Shown here: positions 1 to 7,432 of the stretch, piece after piece
Layout of the letters: the number at the start of each line of letters is the position of its first letter
Position numbering within the stretch: the first letter of the stretch is position 1
Origin: QYOJ01 sp043810345
Lineage (GTDB): Bacteria; Bacteroidota; Bacteroidia; Bacteroidales; FEN-979
Reading direction: 5' to 3'
Assembly (NCBI GenBank): GCA_043810345.1
Contig: JBDROF010000034.1
Location: 1 to 57,005, forward strand
DNA length: 57,005 nucleotides
Program-made: the position numbers and the translations under genes
Notes under the pieces: generated by a model
What the model was told of the DNA's origin: nothing
Databases searched by the model: none
Seen by the model: only the letters and a program-made list of their open reading frames with translations

Positions 1-229
1 CGGTAGCCTGAGCCGCTTTGGTGGTCAATCCGTTTTTTGAGAAATCAATGGCGCTGGTCCCCCCCCCCTCCGTATGAATGGCTTTATTCAGGTTGGCCGG
101 GATACCTCCGTCGGCCAGGCTGTCCGACTGATTTCCGGTAGGAAAGGTCCACTGCGCAAGCAATTCCTGGCCTCTTGAGACAGGAAGGATCAGAAGCAAG
201 CTGATCAGTAAGGTAAAAATCTGTTTCAT
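1..229 (-). CDS. Secreted protein, N-terminal part only (cut by window edge)
   Basis: The reading frame starts at an ATG at 229 and runs off the left edge of the window, so only about 76 residues are visible. The first 20 residues are a clear signal peptide (MKQIFTLLISLLLILPVS followed by RGQ), so the product is exported. The mature part begins with a low-complexity, Thr/Asn/Gly-rich stretch and contains a run of three glycines encoded by ten consecutive G residues on the coding strand (positions 59-68). It lies 35 bp downstream of the TonB-dependent receptor gene in the same direction and may be the last gene of that operon. I do not recognise the family from this fragment. Confidence 0.7.
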   Translation of the reverse strand, partial: MKQIFTLLISLLLILPVSRGQELLAQWTFPTGNQSDSLADGGIPANLNKAIHTEGGGTSAIDFSKNGLTTKAAQAT

Positions 230-264
230 GGTTTCGATGTTTTTAGGTTTCACAAAGTTTCTCT

Positions 265-2592
265 TTAATGGGCAAATCGATACGCAAGGCTAACCATGAT
301 ATACCGCCCCGGGCTGAGTTGTCCCTTGCTGTCGGTCCATTGCCGGTTGAGCAGATCCTGTACGGTAATACTGGCAGTTAGCTTGTTGAAAAAGGTATGG
401 GAGGCCTTCAGGTCGAGGGTAAAGTAATCGGGCGACTGCGCCGTATTCTCGTCATCGATCCATTGCCTGCCCACATACCGGCAGGTGAGGGTGGCGCTGA
501 GCCAGGATGGAGTAAAGATGAAGCCGGCAAACGCCTGGTTGGCCGGCACCTCCATAAGAAATTTTCCGGTGAGGTCCTTATCCGGATTATTCGTTGTGTC
601 AAACCGGGTGATCCGTGAATCGTTGTAAGCATAATTGGCCAGGAAGGAAAGATTAGTGATGACCGGGATGGTGACCGTCACCTCCGCTCCCATGATCCTG
701 ACCTGGCTGATATTTTCCCTTTGCATGACCGGTTTCAGATTGTCTCCGCCGGTATACACGCTGTCGCCATTAGCTACAAAATACTGAAAATCCCTCCCAA
801 ATGAAAGGTATCCTGAAGGTTCCAGGGTCAGCCGTTTCAGGAAGGTGACAGTTGCCCCGGCTTCAATATTATCCAGCGCTTCGGGCTTCAGCTGCGGGTT
901 GGCCATCTTGAATCCTTTGCTGATATTGCCGTTTTTACACATATCATCTAAAATGGGCGGACGAAAGCCATGAGCATAGGAGATGTAGAGGCTCTGGATT
1001 GTATTGAAGTTATACCGTAGACCCAGTTTCGGGCTGATGGCATTCCAGGTCTCGTCCGAAAAATCAAATGGATAACCGGTCATGAACTCCGACAGGTTAC
1101 TGGGATACTCGATCGTAAACGAGCCATTGGTGAACCAAGCGATATCCCACCGGAGACCGGCTGAAACACTCAACTTCTGCTTCCAGAGGTTCAGTTCGTA
1201 TTCAGTGAACAGGGCACAAAACAACATCGTTCCACGGTTGGTGAGAATGTCGGAAGAGGTATAATAAGTGTCGGAGGCATCTACACGCCCCTGCTTCAGG
1301 TCCAGCCCGACGGTGAGGGATTGGGCCGGACGGATCAGGTTGGTAAGGTTGATCCAGAGGCCATAGTCCTCCCGTTTGCTGTCTGTTTCGTAGAGGGTGT
1401 ATTTTCCACTTCGCTTCGTGCTTCTGGTTTCATTCTGGCGCAGGTAGTTTTCGTACTGGTAAAAGCCATTCACAAGCAGGCTGTATTTCCCCCATCCGTT
1501 TTGGGTCGACAACCTGACGAAATGGGTCGGGTATCGGTTGTAACTTCCAAGGGGTTCATAGATCTTTGTACCGTCACCCCGGATATCATCGTAATAGTTA
1601 TACTCAAGTTCCAACCGGTTTCTGGCATTGAATTGATATCCAACCTTCCCTGATACTGAACCCTCCTTCAGGTACCTGTTTGTGTCGAGATTATCCCGGG
1701 TGGCGGCAGGTTCTGTGATATAGCCATCCCCTTGTCGGTAGAAGAGGGAGAGGTTGTAATAGAGCCCGCGATCCTGACTGAACAGGCTGCCGCCAAGCTT
1801 CACAAACCCGCCAAAAGTATTATATGTCCCGTAAAAAGCCTTTACTTCCCCTTCCAGATGGGAAGAGGGTTGTTCTGTGATGATGTTTACAACCCCGCTC
1901 ATTGCATTGCTGCCGTAAACAGCTGACACGGGCCCTTTCAATACCTCGATTCGTTCGATGTTGTCGGGTATCAACCGGTTCCAGTTGATGCCTCCTCCGT
2001 CGGTCTTATTGAGTGGAACACCATCCAGCAGGATCAGGGCCCGGTAAGAGCCGTTTAATCCACGCATGGTCACACTCGAATTTTTAGAGAAGATGCCAAA
2101 ATCACGGTCAAATTTTATCCCGGGGACGAGTTGGAGTACCTCATCGGTATTGTTTACCGGCATCTCCATCACCTCTTTCGACAGGATGGATGTGATGCGG
2201 GCAGGAATCTCTGCCAGTCGTTGAGGGGTTCGGGTAGCGGTTACAAAGAGCTCCTCCATTTGTCTGATTTCAGGCGTCAAACAGAGGAAGAGTTCGCTGC
2301 TATCCCGTTGCGGGGGATAAACCAGGTTGTGCAGAAGGTTTTGATACCCCACGAAAGAGAGCTTTAATCTGATTTTATGTGCTGGTTTTAACGTAAGAAG
2401 AAATGTACCATCCGGTCCGGAAACCGCCCCCTGACTGGTTCCTGCAATCTGGATATTGGCACCCTGGAGGGGTTCACCTGTTCCACAGTCGTGGATCGTT
2501 CCCTGGATTACCCACTGGGCTTGAAGGTGAAACGGTGATAATACATTCCAGATAATCAGCAGATAAGGGATGGTGACGATGATTTTTCTCAT
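265..2592 (-). CDS. TonB-dependent outer membrane receptor
   Basis: A 775-residue TonB-dependent receptor that would import a ligand across the outer membrane using TonB/ExbBD energy. Residues 1-26 form a signal peptide. Residues about 27-115 form a carboxypeptidase-regulatory-like beta-sandwich, which is usual at the N-terminus of Bacteroidota receptors. The plug domain follows at about 125-240, with MRGLNG, LLDGVPLN and the typical IERIEVLKGP..AVYGSNAMSG stretch. The rest is a 22-strand-type barrel ending in alternating aromatic residues and ..LAYRFAH. Its length is normal for the BtuB/colicin I receptor-like group. It is 7 bp downstream of a lipoprotein gene and follows an S-component-like membrane protein and a TiaS-like protein in one operon. 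There is no SusD partner, which argues for a vitamin, metal-chelate or other small ligand rather than glycan uptake. The substrate cannot be read from the sequence. Confidence 0.93.
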   Translation of the reverse strand: MRKIIVTIPYLLIIWNVLSPFHLQAQWVIQGTIHDCGTGEPLQGANIQIAGTSQGAVSGPDGTFLLTLKPAHKIRLKLSFVGYQNLLHNLVYPPQRDSSELFLCLTPEIRQMEELFVTATRTPQRLAEIPARITSILSKEVMEMPVNNTDEVLQLVPGIKFDRDFGIFSKNSSVTMRGLNGSYRALILLDGVPLNKTDGGGINWNRLIPDNIERIEVLKGPVSAVYGSNAMSGVVNIITEQPSSHLEGEVKAFYGTYNTFGGFVKLGGSLFSQDRGLYYNLSLFYRQGDGYITEPAATRDNLDTNRYLKEGSVSGKVGYQFNARNRLELEYNYYDDIRGDGTKIYEPLGSYNRYPTHFVRLSTQNGWGKYSLLVNGFYQYENYLRQNETRSTKRSGKYTLYETDSKREDYGLWINLTNLIRPAQSLTVGLDLKQGRVDASDTYYTSSDILTNRGTMLFCALFTEYELNLWKQKLSVSAGLRWDIAWFTNGSFTIEYPSNLSEFMTGYPFDFSDETWNAISPKLGLRYNFNTIQSLYISYAHGFRPPILDDMCKNGNISKGFKMANPQLKPEALDNIEAGATVTFLKRLTLEPSGYLSFGRDFQYFVANGDSVYTGGDNLKPVMQRENISQVRIMGAEVTVTIPVITNLSFLANYAYNDSRITRFDTTNNPDKDLTGKFLMEVPANQAFAGFIFTPSWLSATLTCRYVGRQWIDDENTAQSPDYFTLDLKASHTFFNKLTASITVQDLLNRQWTDSKGQLSPGRYIMVSLAYRFAH

Positions 2593-2599
2593 ACCCCGG

Positions 2600-3514
2600 T
2601 TATTGCTGAAGTTTAATGTCCATCAGTAGATGCCCCGTTACACCGGGGATAATCTCTTTTACATGGATCAGACCCAGCTTTCCGGCCGGGTCTCTGAAAG
2701 AGATCACCATGTCAGGCAGGACAAATTTGACTTTCCGTTTCAGGTTGACCGGTTCGTAGGCTGCCAGGGTCAGGCTGTCGTTGAGGGAGAGATCAAAATC
2801 TGCCGGTGAGAATCCGGTCGTATCGTACTTTGTTTCATTTTTAACACTCCAGTATGCCAATCCGGTGGGACCTGGAAAAATCGCCGGGGCATCGGCTTCA
2901 GCCGGGGAGGAGAGGGTGGCATCGTACTGGTCGAAATAATAGAGAAGGTCTATCGAATCCTGATGCTGATAAGCTTCTTCAAGAAAATACGTCTGGTTTG
3001 CGCTCAGGGAGAAAAAACTGCCGGCATCCGGATTGGATTGCGCGCCGAGCAGGATATCGGAATAGGTACGGATTGGTCCATACAGGGATGAGGACGATCG
3101 GTAGAGTGTCAATCGTACACTGCTGAAATTCCGGTCGCGATCCATCACCATGAAGGTCCAGACCTCGGTCTCGCCGGCAGTTTTGGTGATGGTACGGACA
3201 TAGGTGAGCTGTGGCTGGTTCATGCCGCTGTCGAGAACTGTTTGTTCCTCCCCGTTGTTCCATCCTATATGGAGGCAGGTGATTGGAGCCCCGGCTCCTG
3301 TGGCTTCAATTCCTACCAGGATTTCCTGACCAATCTCAAGGGTAGTATCCCGGCTAACAAAACCCTGGTTGTTGAGAAAGACCAGTCTGGGAGGAGTGGA
3401 TCCGGGCTCTTTCTGGCAGGAGGTCAGAAGGAAGAGAAAAAATAAGAAACAAACCGATATGTTAATTGCGGCATATCGGAGATTCAGAATCAGTAATCGT
3501 TGGAATGGATGCAT
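2600..3514 (-). CDS. Putative surface lipoprotein of the TonB receptor operon
   Basis: A 304-residue lipoprotein. A hydrophobic leader of about 30 residues ends in a lipobox (LLTSC), so the mature protein starts at Cys-33 and is lipidated. The rest is beta-rich, with an Ig-like segment at about 40-140 and a second domain at about 150-300 that carries DSIDLLYYFDQYDATLSSP. It has no transmembrane segments. It lies 7 bp upstream of the TonB-dependent receptor and 5 bp downstream of a membrane protein gene, so it is probably co-transcribed. Its position suggests a ligand-binding or receptor-accessory role at the cell surface, in the way HmuY-type lipoproteins serve their receptors. That role is inferred from context and not from a recognised domain. 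Confidence 0.75.
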   Translation of the reverse strand: MHPFQRLLILNLRYAAINISVCFLFFLFLLTSCQKEPGSTPPRLVFLNNQGFVSRDTTLEIGQEILVGIEATGAGAPITCLHIGWNNGEEQTVLDSGMNQPQLTYVRTITKTAGETEVWTFMVMDRDRNFSSVRLTLYRSSSSLYGPIRTYSDILLGAQSNPDAGSFFSLSANQTYFLEEAYQHQDSIDLLYYFDQYDATLSSPAEADAPAIFPGPTGLAYWSVKNETKYDTTGFSPADFDLSLNDSLTLAAYEPVNLKRKVKFVLPDMVISFRDPAGKLGLIHVKEIIPGVTGHLLMDIKLQQ

Positions 3515-3519
3515 CCTGG

Positions 3520-4104
3520 TTACGCTTTTTTAAGAAAACGGGCGGTGATGGTCACTATGCTGGCTCCGAGCAATCCCCCTGCCAGTCCGAAAACCAGGTG
3601 GGTCAGTACCGGCCAGGCCACCCCATAACGGAAGGAGGTGAAGTTGAAGCCGGTGAGGGAGGCAATGACCAGTTTAATCAGGGGAATGAACATCCATCCG
3701 AGGGCACATGAGAGGGTGGTAGCCATCACGAAAGGCATGACTTTCCGGAAGTTCAGGAATAGCATATCCAGAATGAATCCGATCAGGACATACACCACCG
3801 GGCTTAGCGGTTCACGAAATCCCAGCCACCCGGTCGCAAGCATAACGGCCGATCCCGTGCATGCTATGGAGCCGGCCAACGGAAACCTGGAAAGACCGCG
3901 TCCAAGGATAATCAGTGTCAGAAAGAGAACTCCCTGACGTCCGGGTAGCTGCATCGGCATCCGCAGTTTGGCGTGTATCATCATCGCCAGCATGCCAAGC
4001 ATGACCAGGAACAGCACTTCGACAAGGGTACCGGCTATCCTATTCGGAAATATGCTTGATATACTCTTTGGAAGCGGACTGGTATTCGCAATTTTCATTC
4101 CCAT
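3520..4104 (-). CDS. Six-helix membrane protein, ECF S-component-like
   Basis: A small integral membrane protein of up to 194 residues. About six hydrophobic segments are visible, at roughly 25-48, 55-75, 80-98, 105-122, 125-155 and 165-190. Size, helix number and features such as GRQGVLFLTLIILGRGLS resemble substrate-binding (S) components of energy-coupling factor transporters, but I cannot name the subfamily. The longest frame overlaps the upstream TiaS-like gene by 65 bp. Methionines at residues 1, 3, 35, 38, 41, 42, 49 and 51 leave the start uncertain, and residues 1-22 are polar and may not be translated. The gene sits between a cytoplasmic enzyme-like gene and the lipoprotein and TonB receptor genes. 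It would fit as the inner membrane step of the same uptake route. Confidence 0.65.
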   Translation of the reverse strand: MGMKIANTSPLPKSISSIFPNRIAGTLVEVLFLVMLGMLAMMIHAKLRMPMQLPGRQGVLFLTLIILGRGLSRFPLAGSIACTGSAVMLATGWLGFREPLSPVVYVLIGFILDMLFLNFRKVMPFVMATTLSCALGWMFIPLIKLVIASLTGFNFTSFRYGVAWPVLTHLVFGLAGGLLGASIVTITARFLKKA

Positions 4105-4783
4105 TCAATTTCTCTGCAAATAAAACGATTTTTTTGTTTCTGATCACCGGTCGACACCAATCGGTGATTTGAATGGTGGCATCACCAGGAATCGGAGTCC
4201 TTTGAAGATCAACTATCCTGTCAATGGAAACCAATTCCTTGTATTTATCAACAGTAAATACTCCCTGTATCTCCCGTAGCCGCTCCATCCACAATAGCCT
4301 TCCATCATTGCCTCCAAACCGGAGGCCAACGGCAGCCAGTGCACCAATGATCCCGATCTTGTTGCCGGTCAACCCGGCGAGAAAGAGCTGGTGTTCCCTG
4401 GTCAGGTTGTCGGCAGCTGATCTGGACAAAACGACTTGCTTGGCCTGATTTCCGAAGCTGATGATCTCCTCATGAATCTCTTCCTCAAAAGCAATGCAGA
4501 GTCCTGCATCTGAACCGGAAGCGGCATGTTCGAGTAGAAAGTCGGAGCAGTAATTCCGGATAACGTATTCATTCCCCGACACGTTACCTACAATGCAGGC
4601 AGCTGAATTGTGTGAAGTGTATGGAATACGTGGATCAACCAGTAACTGGTGGCGGGTGATAGAACAGATTTGGACCAGGTCAGTATGGATCAGGGATTGA
4701 GCCAGCGCTCTGGCGATATAACCGGTACCCCGGCTTTCCGGATTATCCGTATCATCAATCCCGATGTAGATTCTGGAGTTCAT
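4040..4783 (-). CDS. TiaS-like protein (archaeal tRNA-Ile2 agmatidine synthetase family)
   Basis: A 247-residue cytoplasmic protein whose N-terminus (IYIGIDDTDNPESRGTGYIA) carries the GIDDTD motif of TiaS. TiaS is the archaeal enzyme that phosphorylates C34 of tRNA-Ile2 and attaches agmatine. Further matches in order are RHQLLVDPRIPYTSHNSAAC (residues about 44-63), which corresponds to the archaeal NPTIPYKTRGN-like region, and GNKIGIIGALAAVGLRFGGN (about 140-160). The protein is far shorter than full TiaS (about 420 residues) and shows no OB-fold or zinc ribbons. It appears to hold only the catalytic and ferredoxin-like region. It is the first gene of the operon leading to the TonB receptor, directly behind a promoter-like box at 4800-4807. 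A tRNA role is not implied: the missing tRNA-binding domains and the uptake-operon context suggest a small-molecule function. Confidence 0.75.
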   Translation of the reverse strand: MNSRIYIGIDDTDNPESRGTGYIARALAQSLIHTDLVQICSITRHQLLVDPRIPYTSHNSAACIVGNVSGNEYVIRNYCSDFLLEHAASGSDAGLCIAFEEEIHEEIISFGNQAKQVVLSRSAADNLTREHQLFLAGLTGNKIGIIGALAAVGLRFGGNDGRLLWMERLREIQGVFTVDKYKELVSIDRIVDLQRTPIPGDATIQITDWCRPVIRNKKIVLFAEKLNGNENCEYQSASKEYIKHISE

Positions 4784-4799
4784 TGTAAAAAAATTAACG

Positions 4800-4807
4800 C
4801 AAAGGTA
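4800..4807 (-). promoter_or_regulatory. Promoter -7 box of the TiaS-like/TonB operon
   Basis: The minus strand reads TACCTTTG, a match to the Bacteroidota TAnnTTTG -7 element, 17 bp upstream of the ATG at 4783. A weak TTTCG lies about 19 bp further upstream in place of the usual TTTG. The position suits transcription of the whole minus-strand operon. Confidence 0.5.
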
Positions 4808-4904
4808 GGAATTTTATCGAGATGTCGAAATGAACATATCGAAAAAAAGAATTTTTTCATTGTTTTATTTATCATACATGGTATAAAAGAATCATTACCT
4901 CCAT

Positions 4905-6500
4905 TTGACAACCAACCGTCCGGGAGAGAAGTTTGCCTATCGATTTCTTTACGACAATGTAAACCGTTTGAAAACGGGGGAATTTTTCAGGGATGAGAAC
5001 GGTGGTTATTCCCCGGAAGATTCTTTCAATGAAAAGAACATCACTTACGATGCTAACGGGAATATTCTTTCCCTGGATCGGTATACTGCAAACGGAATAA
5101 AAATTGACCAATTGATATATGGTTACCTGAACGGAGGGAACCAGATAGGGTATGTTCAGGATGCGAGGGGTGATGTCCCCAATGTAGTTGATTATCCGGG
5201 GAATAATTCAACGACCGTTGACTTTGAATATGATAAAAACGGCAACATGGATATTAACCGTGATAAAGGGATCAACACCAAAATTTTATATACCTACCTG
5301 AATAAACCCGAGTTAATCGAATTCGGAAGCGGCGAAAAGATCATGTACCTATATGGTGGCGCTGGCGCAAAACTGGCTAAAAAGGTAATACAAGATAATA
5401 CGATTCAGGGCAGTTCACTGATTTATTTGGGTAACTTTGTGTACGACTGGAACGGAACCATGCAGTACATTTTAACCAATGAAGGCCGGTTGGTCCCGGA
5501 TAATAAATCGTACCGGGTTGAGTACTTTATGAAGGACCACCTTGGAAATACAAGGGCAACCTATGCTCAGGCCGCACCTGGTGTCCCCCAGGTTGCCGAA
5601 TACGAGCATTACTATCCCTTCGGCATTCAGATGGAAGGATTGTGTCGACCGGCCCTCTTTGATATAACCAACAACCATCTGTACAATGGCAAGGAACTTC
5701 AACCCGATTATAACTTGCAGTGGTATGATTACGGGGCACGGTTTTATGACCCGCAGTTGGGAAGGTTCCATACACCTGATCCTGATGCAGAAAGTTATTT
5801 TGAAAACTCGTCCTATGCCTACGTCCGTAATAATCCCATATTACGTATTGACCCAACTGGCAAGTGGGACGTAACAGTCCATTTATATAACGACAGAGCG
5901 AAGTATGGTTATGGAGTAGCTATTGTTACCGACCGTAAAGGCAATGAAATATATCGGTTTGATGTTCGCGGAGAGGGAACAGGAGGTAGAAACCGAAAGA
6001 AAGATAAAGCAGATACTCCGTTAGGTATTTATGATATTCCAGATAAAAATATGTGGCTAACTGGTGGAAGCAGAAAATCCTATGGACCTAATGCTAGATT
6101 AATAATGAATGAAGAATCAGGAGAAATTATTCAATCTGGAAGGAAATATATAAGAATACATGGCGGTCGTCAGGAAACTTATATTGAGACTACCAAAACC
6201 TGGGAGGCAGTAGATGAACCTACCTTGGAAAAGACATGGGGATGTTTAAGAGCTTTTGATACAGACATGTCTGAATTTAAAAGTATCATCGATAATCTCA
6301 TGACAAATGATTCCGAAGAATTTGGAGGGAAAGTAACTGTAAAAGGTGACTTAAAACAGAAAAAAAGCTGGATGGGAGTACCTTATAAATCCAATGTAAC
6401 AAAGACCACTTATCATGCACCAGGAGAAGATGCTTCTGATGAAGAAAAGCAAAATTGGAATAACCTAGTTAATAGCATCTTATATCAATTTAAACAATGA
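4905..6500 (+). CDS. RHS/YD-repeat tip with YkuD-type L,D-transpeptidase-like toxin domain (5' truncated)
   Basis: This is the C-terminal end of an RHS polymorphic toxin. Residues about 1-315 are YD repeats and the RHS-associated core (LQWYDYGARFYDPQLGRF), ending at the usual DPTG boundary at residues 316-319. After that the C-terminal 210 residues change to AT-rich codon use. They contain TPLGIYDIPD (about 370), an HGG motif with His-419 and TWGCLR with Cys-447. This is the His...[S/T]xGC[I/L]R signature of YkuD-fold L,D-transpeptidases, which act on peptidoglycan peptides. The frame begins abruptly: a stop lies at 4884-4886, the only early start is TTG at 4905, and there is no signal peptide. 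RHS proteins normally run to well over 1000 residues, so this is a displaced tip or a 5' deletion. The next gene overlaps it by 4 bp. Confidence 0.85.
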   Translation: MTTNRPGEKFAYRFLYDNVNRLKTGEFFRDENGGYSPEDSFNEKNITYDANGNILSLDRYTANGIKIDQLIYGYLNGGNQIGYVQDARGDVPNVVDYPGNNSTTVDFEYDKNGNMDINRDKGINTKILYTYLNKPELIEFGSGEKIMYLYGGAGAKLAKKVIQDNTIQGSSLIYLGNFVYDWNGTMQYILTNEGRLVPDNKSYRVEYFMKDHLGNTRATYAQAAPGVPQVAEYEHYYPFGIQMEGLCRPALFDITNNHLYNGKELQPDYNLQWYDYGARFYDPQLGRFHTPDPDAESYFENSSYAYVRNNPILRIDPTGKWDVTVHLYNDRAKYGYGVAIVTDRKGNEIYRFDVRGEGTGGRNRKKDKADTPLGIYDIPDKNMWLTGGSRKSYGPNARLIMNEESGEIIQSGRKYIRIHGGRQETYIETTKTWEAVDEPTLEKTWGCLRAFDTDMSEFKSIIDNLMTNDSEEFGGKVTVKGDLKQKKSWMGVPYKSNVTKTTYHAPGEDASDEEKQNWNNLVNSILYQFKQ

Positions 6501-7072
6501 AAGCATTTTTAATATTCCTAATAGCAAGCATTATCTTTTCTGTTTCCGGAAATGGGCAAATTAAGTTTTGGGAAGATTTAAGTTGTTCGCAAAAAGCTGA
6601 TATTGTGAGAGCCTGTCAGTCGGAATCAGTAAAAAAGTTTTATGATGGAGAGTTTGTTTTATCAGATGATGAAAAAACAGAAAAACTACTTAATGAACTT
6701 GTAACTTCAAGTGATACAATCTTGCCATTATCTTTTTATCTCTTTAATAAGATAAGTATTGAATCAGATGGAGCACTGGCTGAAATGGCTGGAGAATACT
6801 ATATTGAGTTTTTAGCAAGGCATCCCAGATATATTTTGACATATTTTACGAAAGAAAGAGAATTAAGTGTCAATAAACCTCTTTGGAGAAACTATGCACA
6901 GTCTGTGGGGTATGAATTATACTTTAAGAAAAAAGGTACTTCTGACCTAAAGTATAACTATCAAAGTTTTAAAGAGATATTAATTACTGCATCCAAAGGC
7001 AATAAAGAAGACGAAGAAACATTTAGAGTTTTCTGGCAATTGGTAGATGAAACAATAAAGAACATGGATTAA
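6497..7072 (+). CDS. Putative periplasmic immunity protein for the RHS toxin
   Basis: A 191-residue protein starting in an ATGA overlap with the RHS toxin stop codon, the arrangement expected for a translationally coupled toxin-immunity pair. A signal peptide covers residues 1-20 (hydrophobic core ..FLIFLIASIIFSVSG). The mature part is alpha-helical and acidic, with two nearby cysteines in a DLSCSQKADIVRACQ segment that could form a disulfide outside the cytoplasm. Export fits an immunity protein against a toxin that acts on peptidoglycan. I do not recognise a named immunity family. The codon use is AT-rich like the toxin domain and unlike the flanking housekeeping genes, which points to recent acquisition. 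The immunity function is inferred from position and export only. Confidence 0.7.
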   Translation: MKAFLIFLIASIIFSVSGNGQIKFWEDLSCSQKADIVRACQSESVKKFYDGEFVLSDDEKTEKLLNELVTSSDTILPLSFYLFNKISIESDGALAEMAGEYYIEFLARHPRYILTYFTKERELSVNKPLWRNYAQSVGYELYFKKKGTSDLKYNYQSFKEILITASKGNKEDEETFRVFWQLVDETIKNMD

Positions 7073-7080
7073 TAAAGGAA

Positions 7081-7105
7081 AAGCCCGGCGTTGACCGGGT
7101 TTTTT
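7081..7105 (+). terminator. Rho-independent terminator after toxin-immunity pair
   Basis: CCCGG (7084-7088) pairs with CCGGG (7095-7099) across a short loop and is followed by six T residues. It starts 9 bp after the immunity stop codon. Confidence 0.75.
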
Positions 7106-7208
7106 AGTTGAAAAACCCCAGGTTAATTTTTTTGAACGCCTCCCATCCGTTGATGGTGATTGAGCCGAAGAAGCCGATTGAACCAGATTTTTAGGGTATC
7201 AATAAAAC

Positions 7209-7240
7209 CAGCAACGCCAGGCATTCACCTGGCGTTGCTG
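7209..7240. repeat. Perfect 13-bp inverted repeat
   Basis: CAGCAACGCCAGG at 7209-7221 is the exact reverse complement of 7228-7240, with a 6-bp loop. A second hairpin, AGGGGGC / GCCCCCT with a CGAA loop, follows at 7251-7268. There is no T-run beyond the first, so it could act as a bidirectional transcription barrier or be a remnant of the island boundary. Confidence 0.6.
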
Positions 7241-7275
7241 TTAATCCGTAAGGGGGCCGAAGCCCCCTATGAGTG

Positions 7276-7362
7276 CGGAGGGAGAGGGGATTGAACCCTC
7301 GTGTCCTTTTGAGACAGCCTCTGATTATCAGTCAGGCACCTTACCACTCTGGTCATCCCAGG
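7276..7362 (-). pseudogene. Class II tRNA-like sequence with GAU anticodon loop, damaged acceptor stem
   Basis: On the minus strand 87 nt fold like a tRNA with a long variable arm. The D-stem is ACC/GGT with an AGAGTGG-containing loop. The anticodon stem has four pairs (CTGA/TCAG) and a CTGATAA loop, giving anticodon GAU at 7329-7327. The variable arm is TGTC/GACA. The T-arm GAGGG-TTCAATC-CCCTC is perfect. The 3' acceptor strand TCCCTCC is followed by discriminator G, as in serine tRNAs. The 5' strand reads CCTGGGA, so the outer three acceptor pairs are lost. No CCA is encoded. The loop equals that of tRNA-Ile(GAU) while the body is serine-like. A decayed tRNA or an attachment-site remnant is the most likely reading. 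An odd functional tRNA cannot be excluded. Confidence 0.5.
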
Positions 7363-7432
7363 CAAAGTCGTTGAGACGCTTTCCCTGAGGTGAAGATACC
7401 TTCAATGCTTTCTATTTAAAAGCTTGCATTGT

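Noticed and set aside
7310..7321. GAGGCTGTCTCA (minus strand) also occurs at 20658-20669, suggesting a shared insertion-sequence end
   Set aside because: Many 12-base matches are expected by chance in 57 kb on both strands, and no transposase or paired end is nearby.
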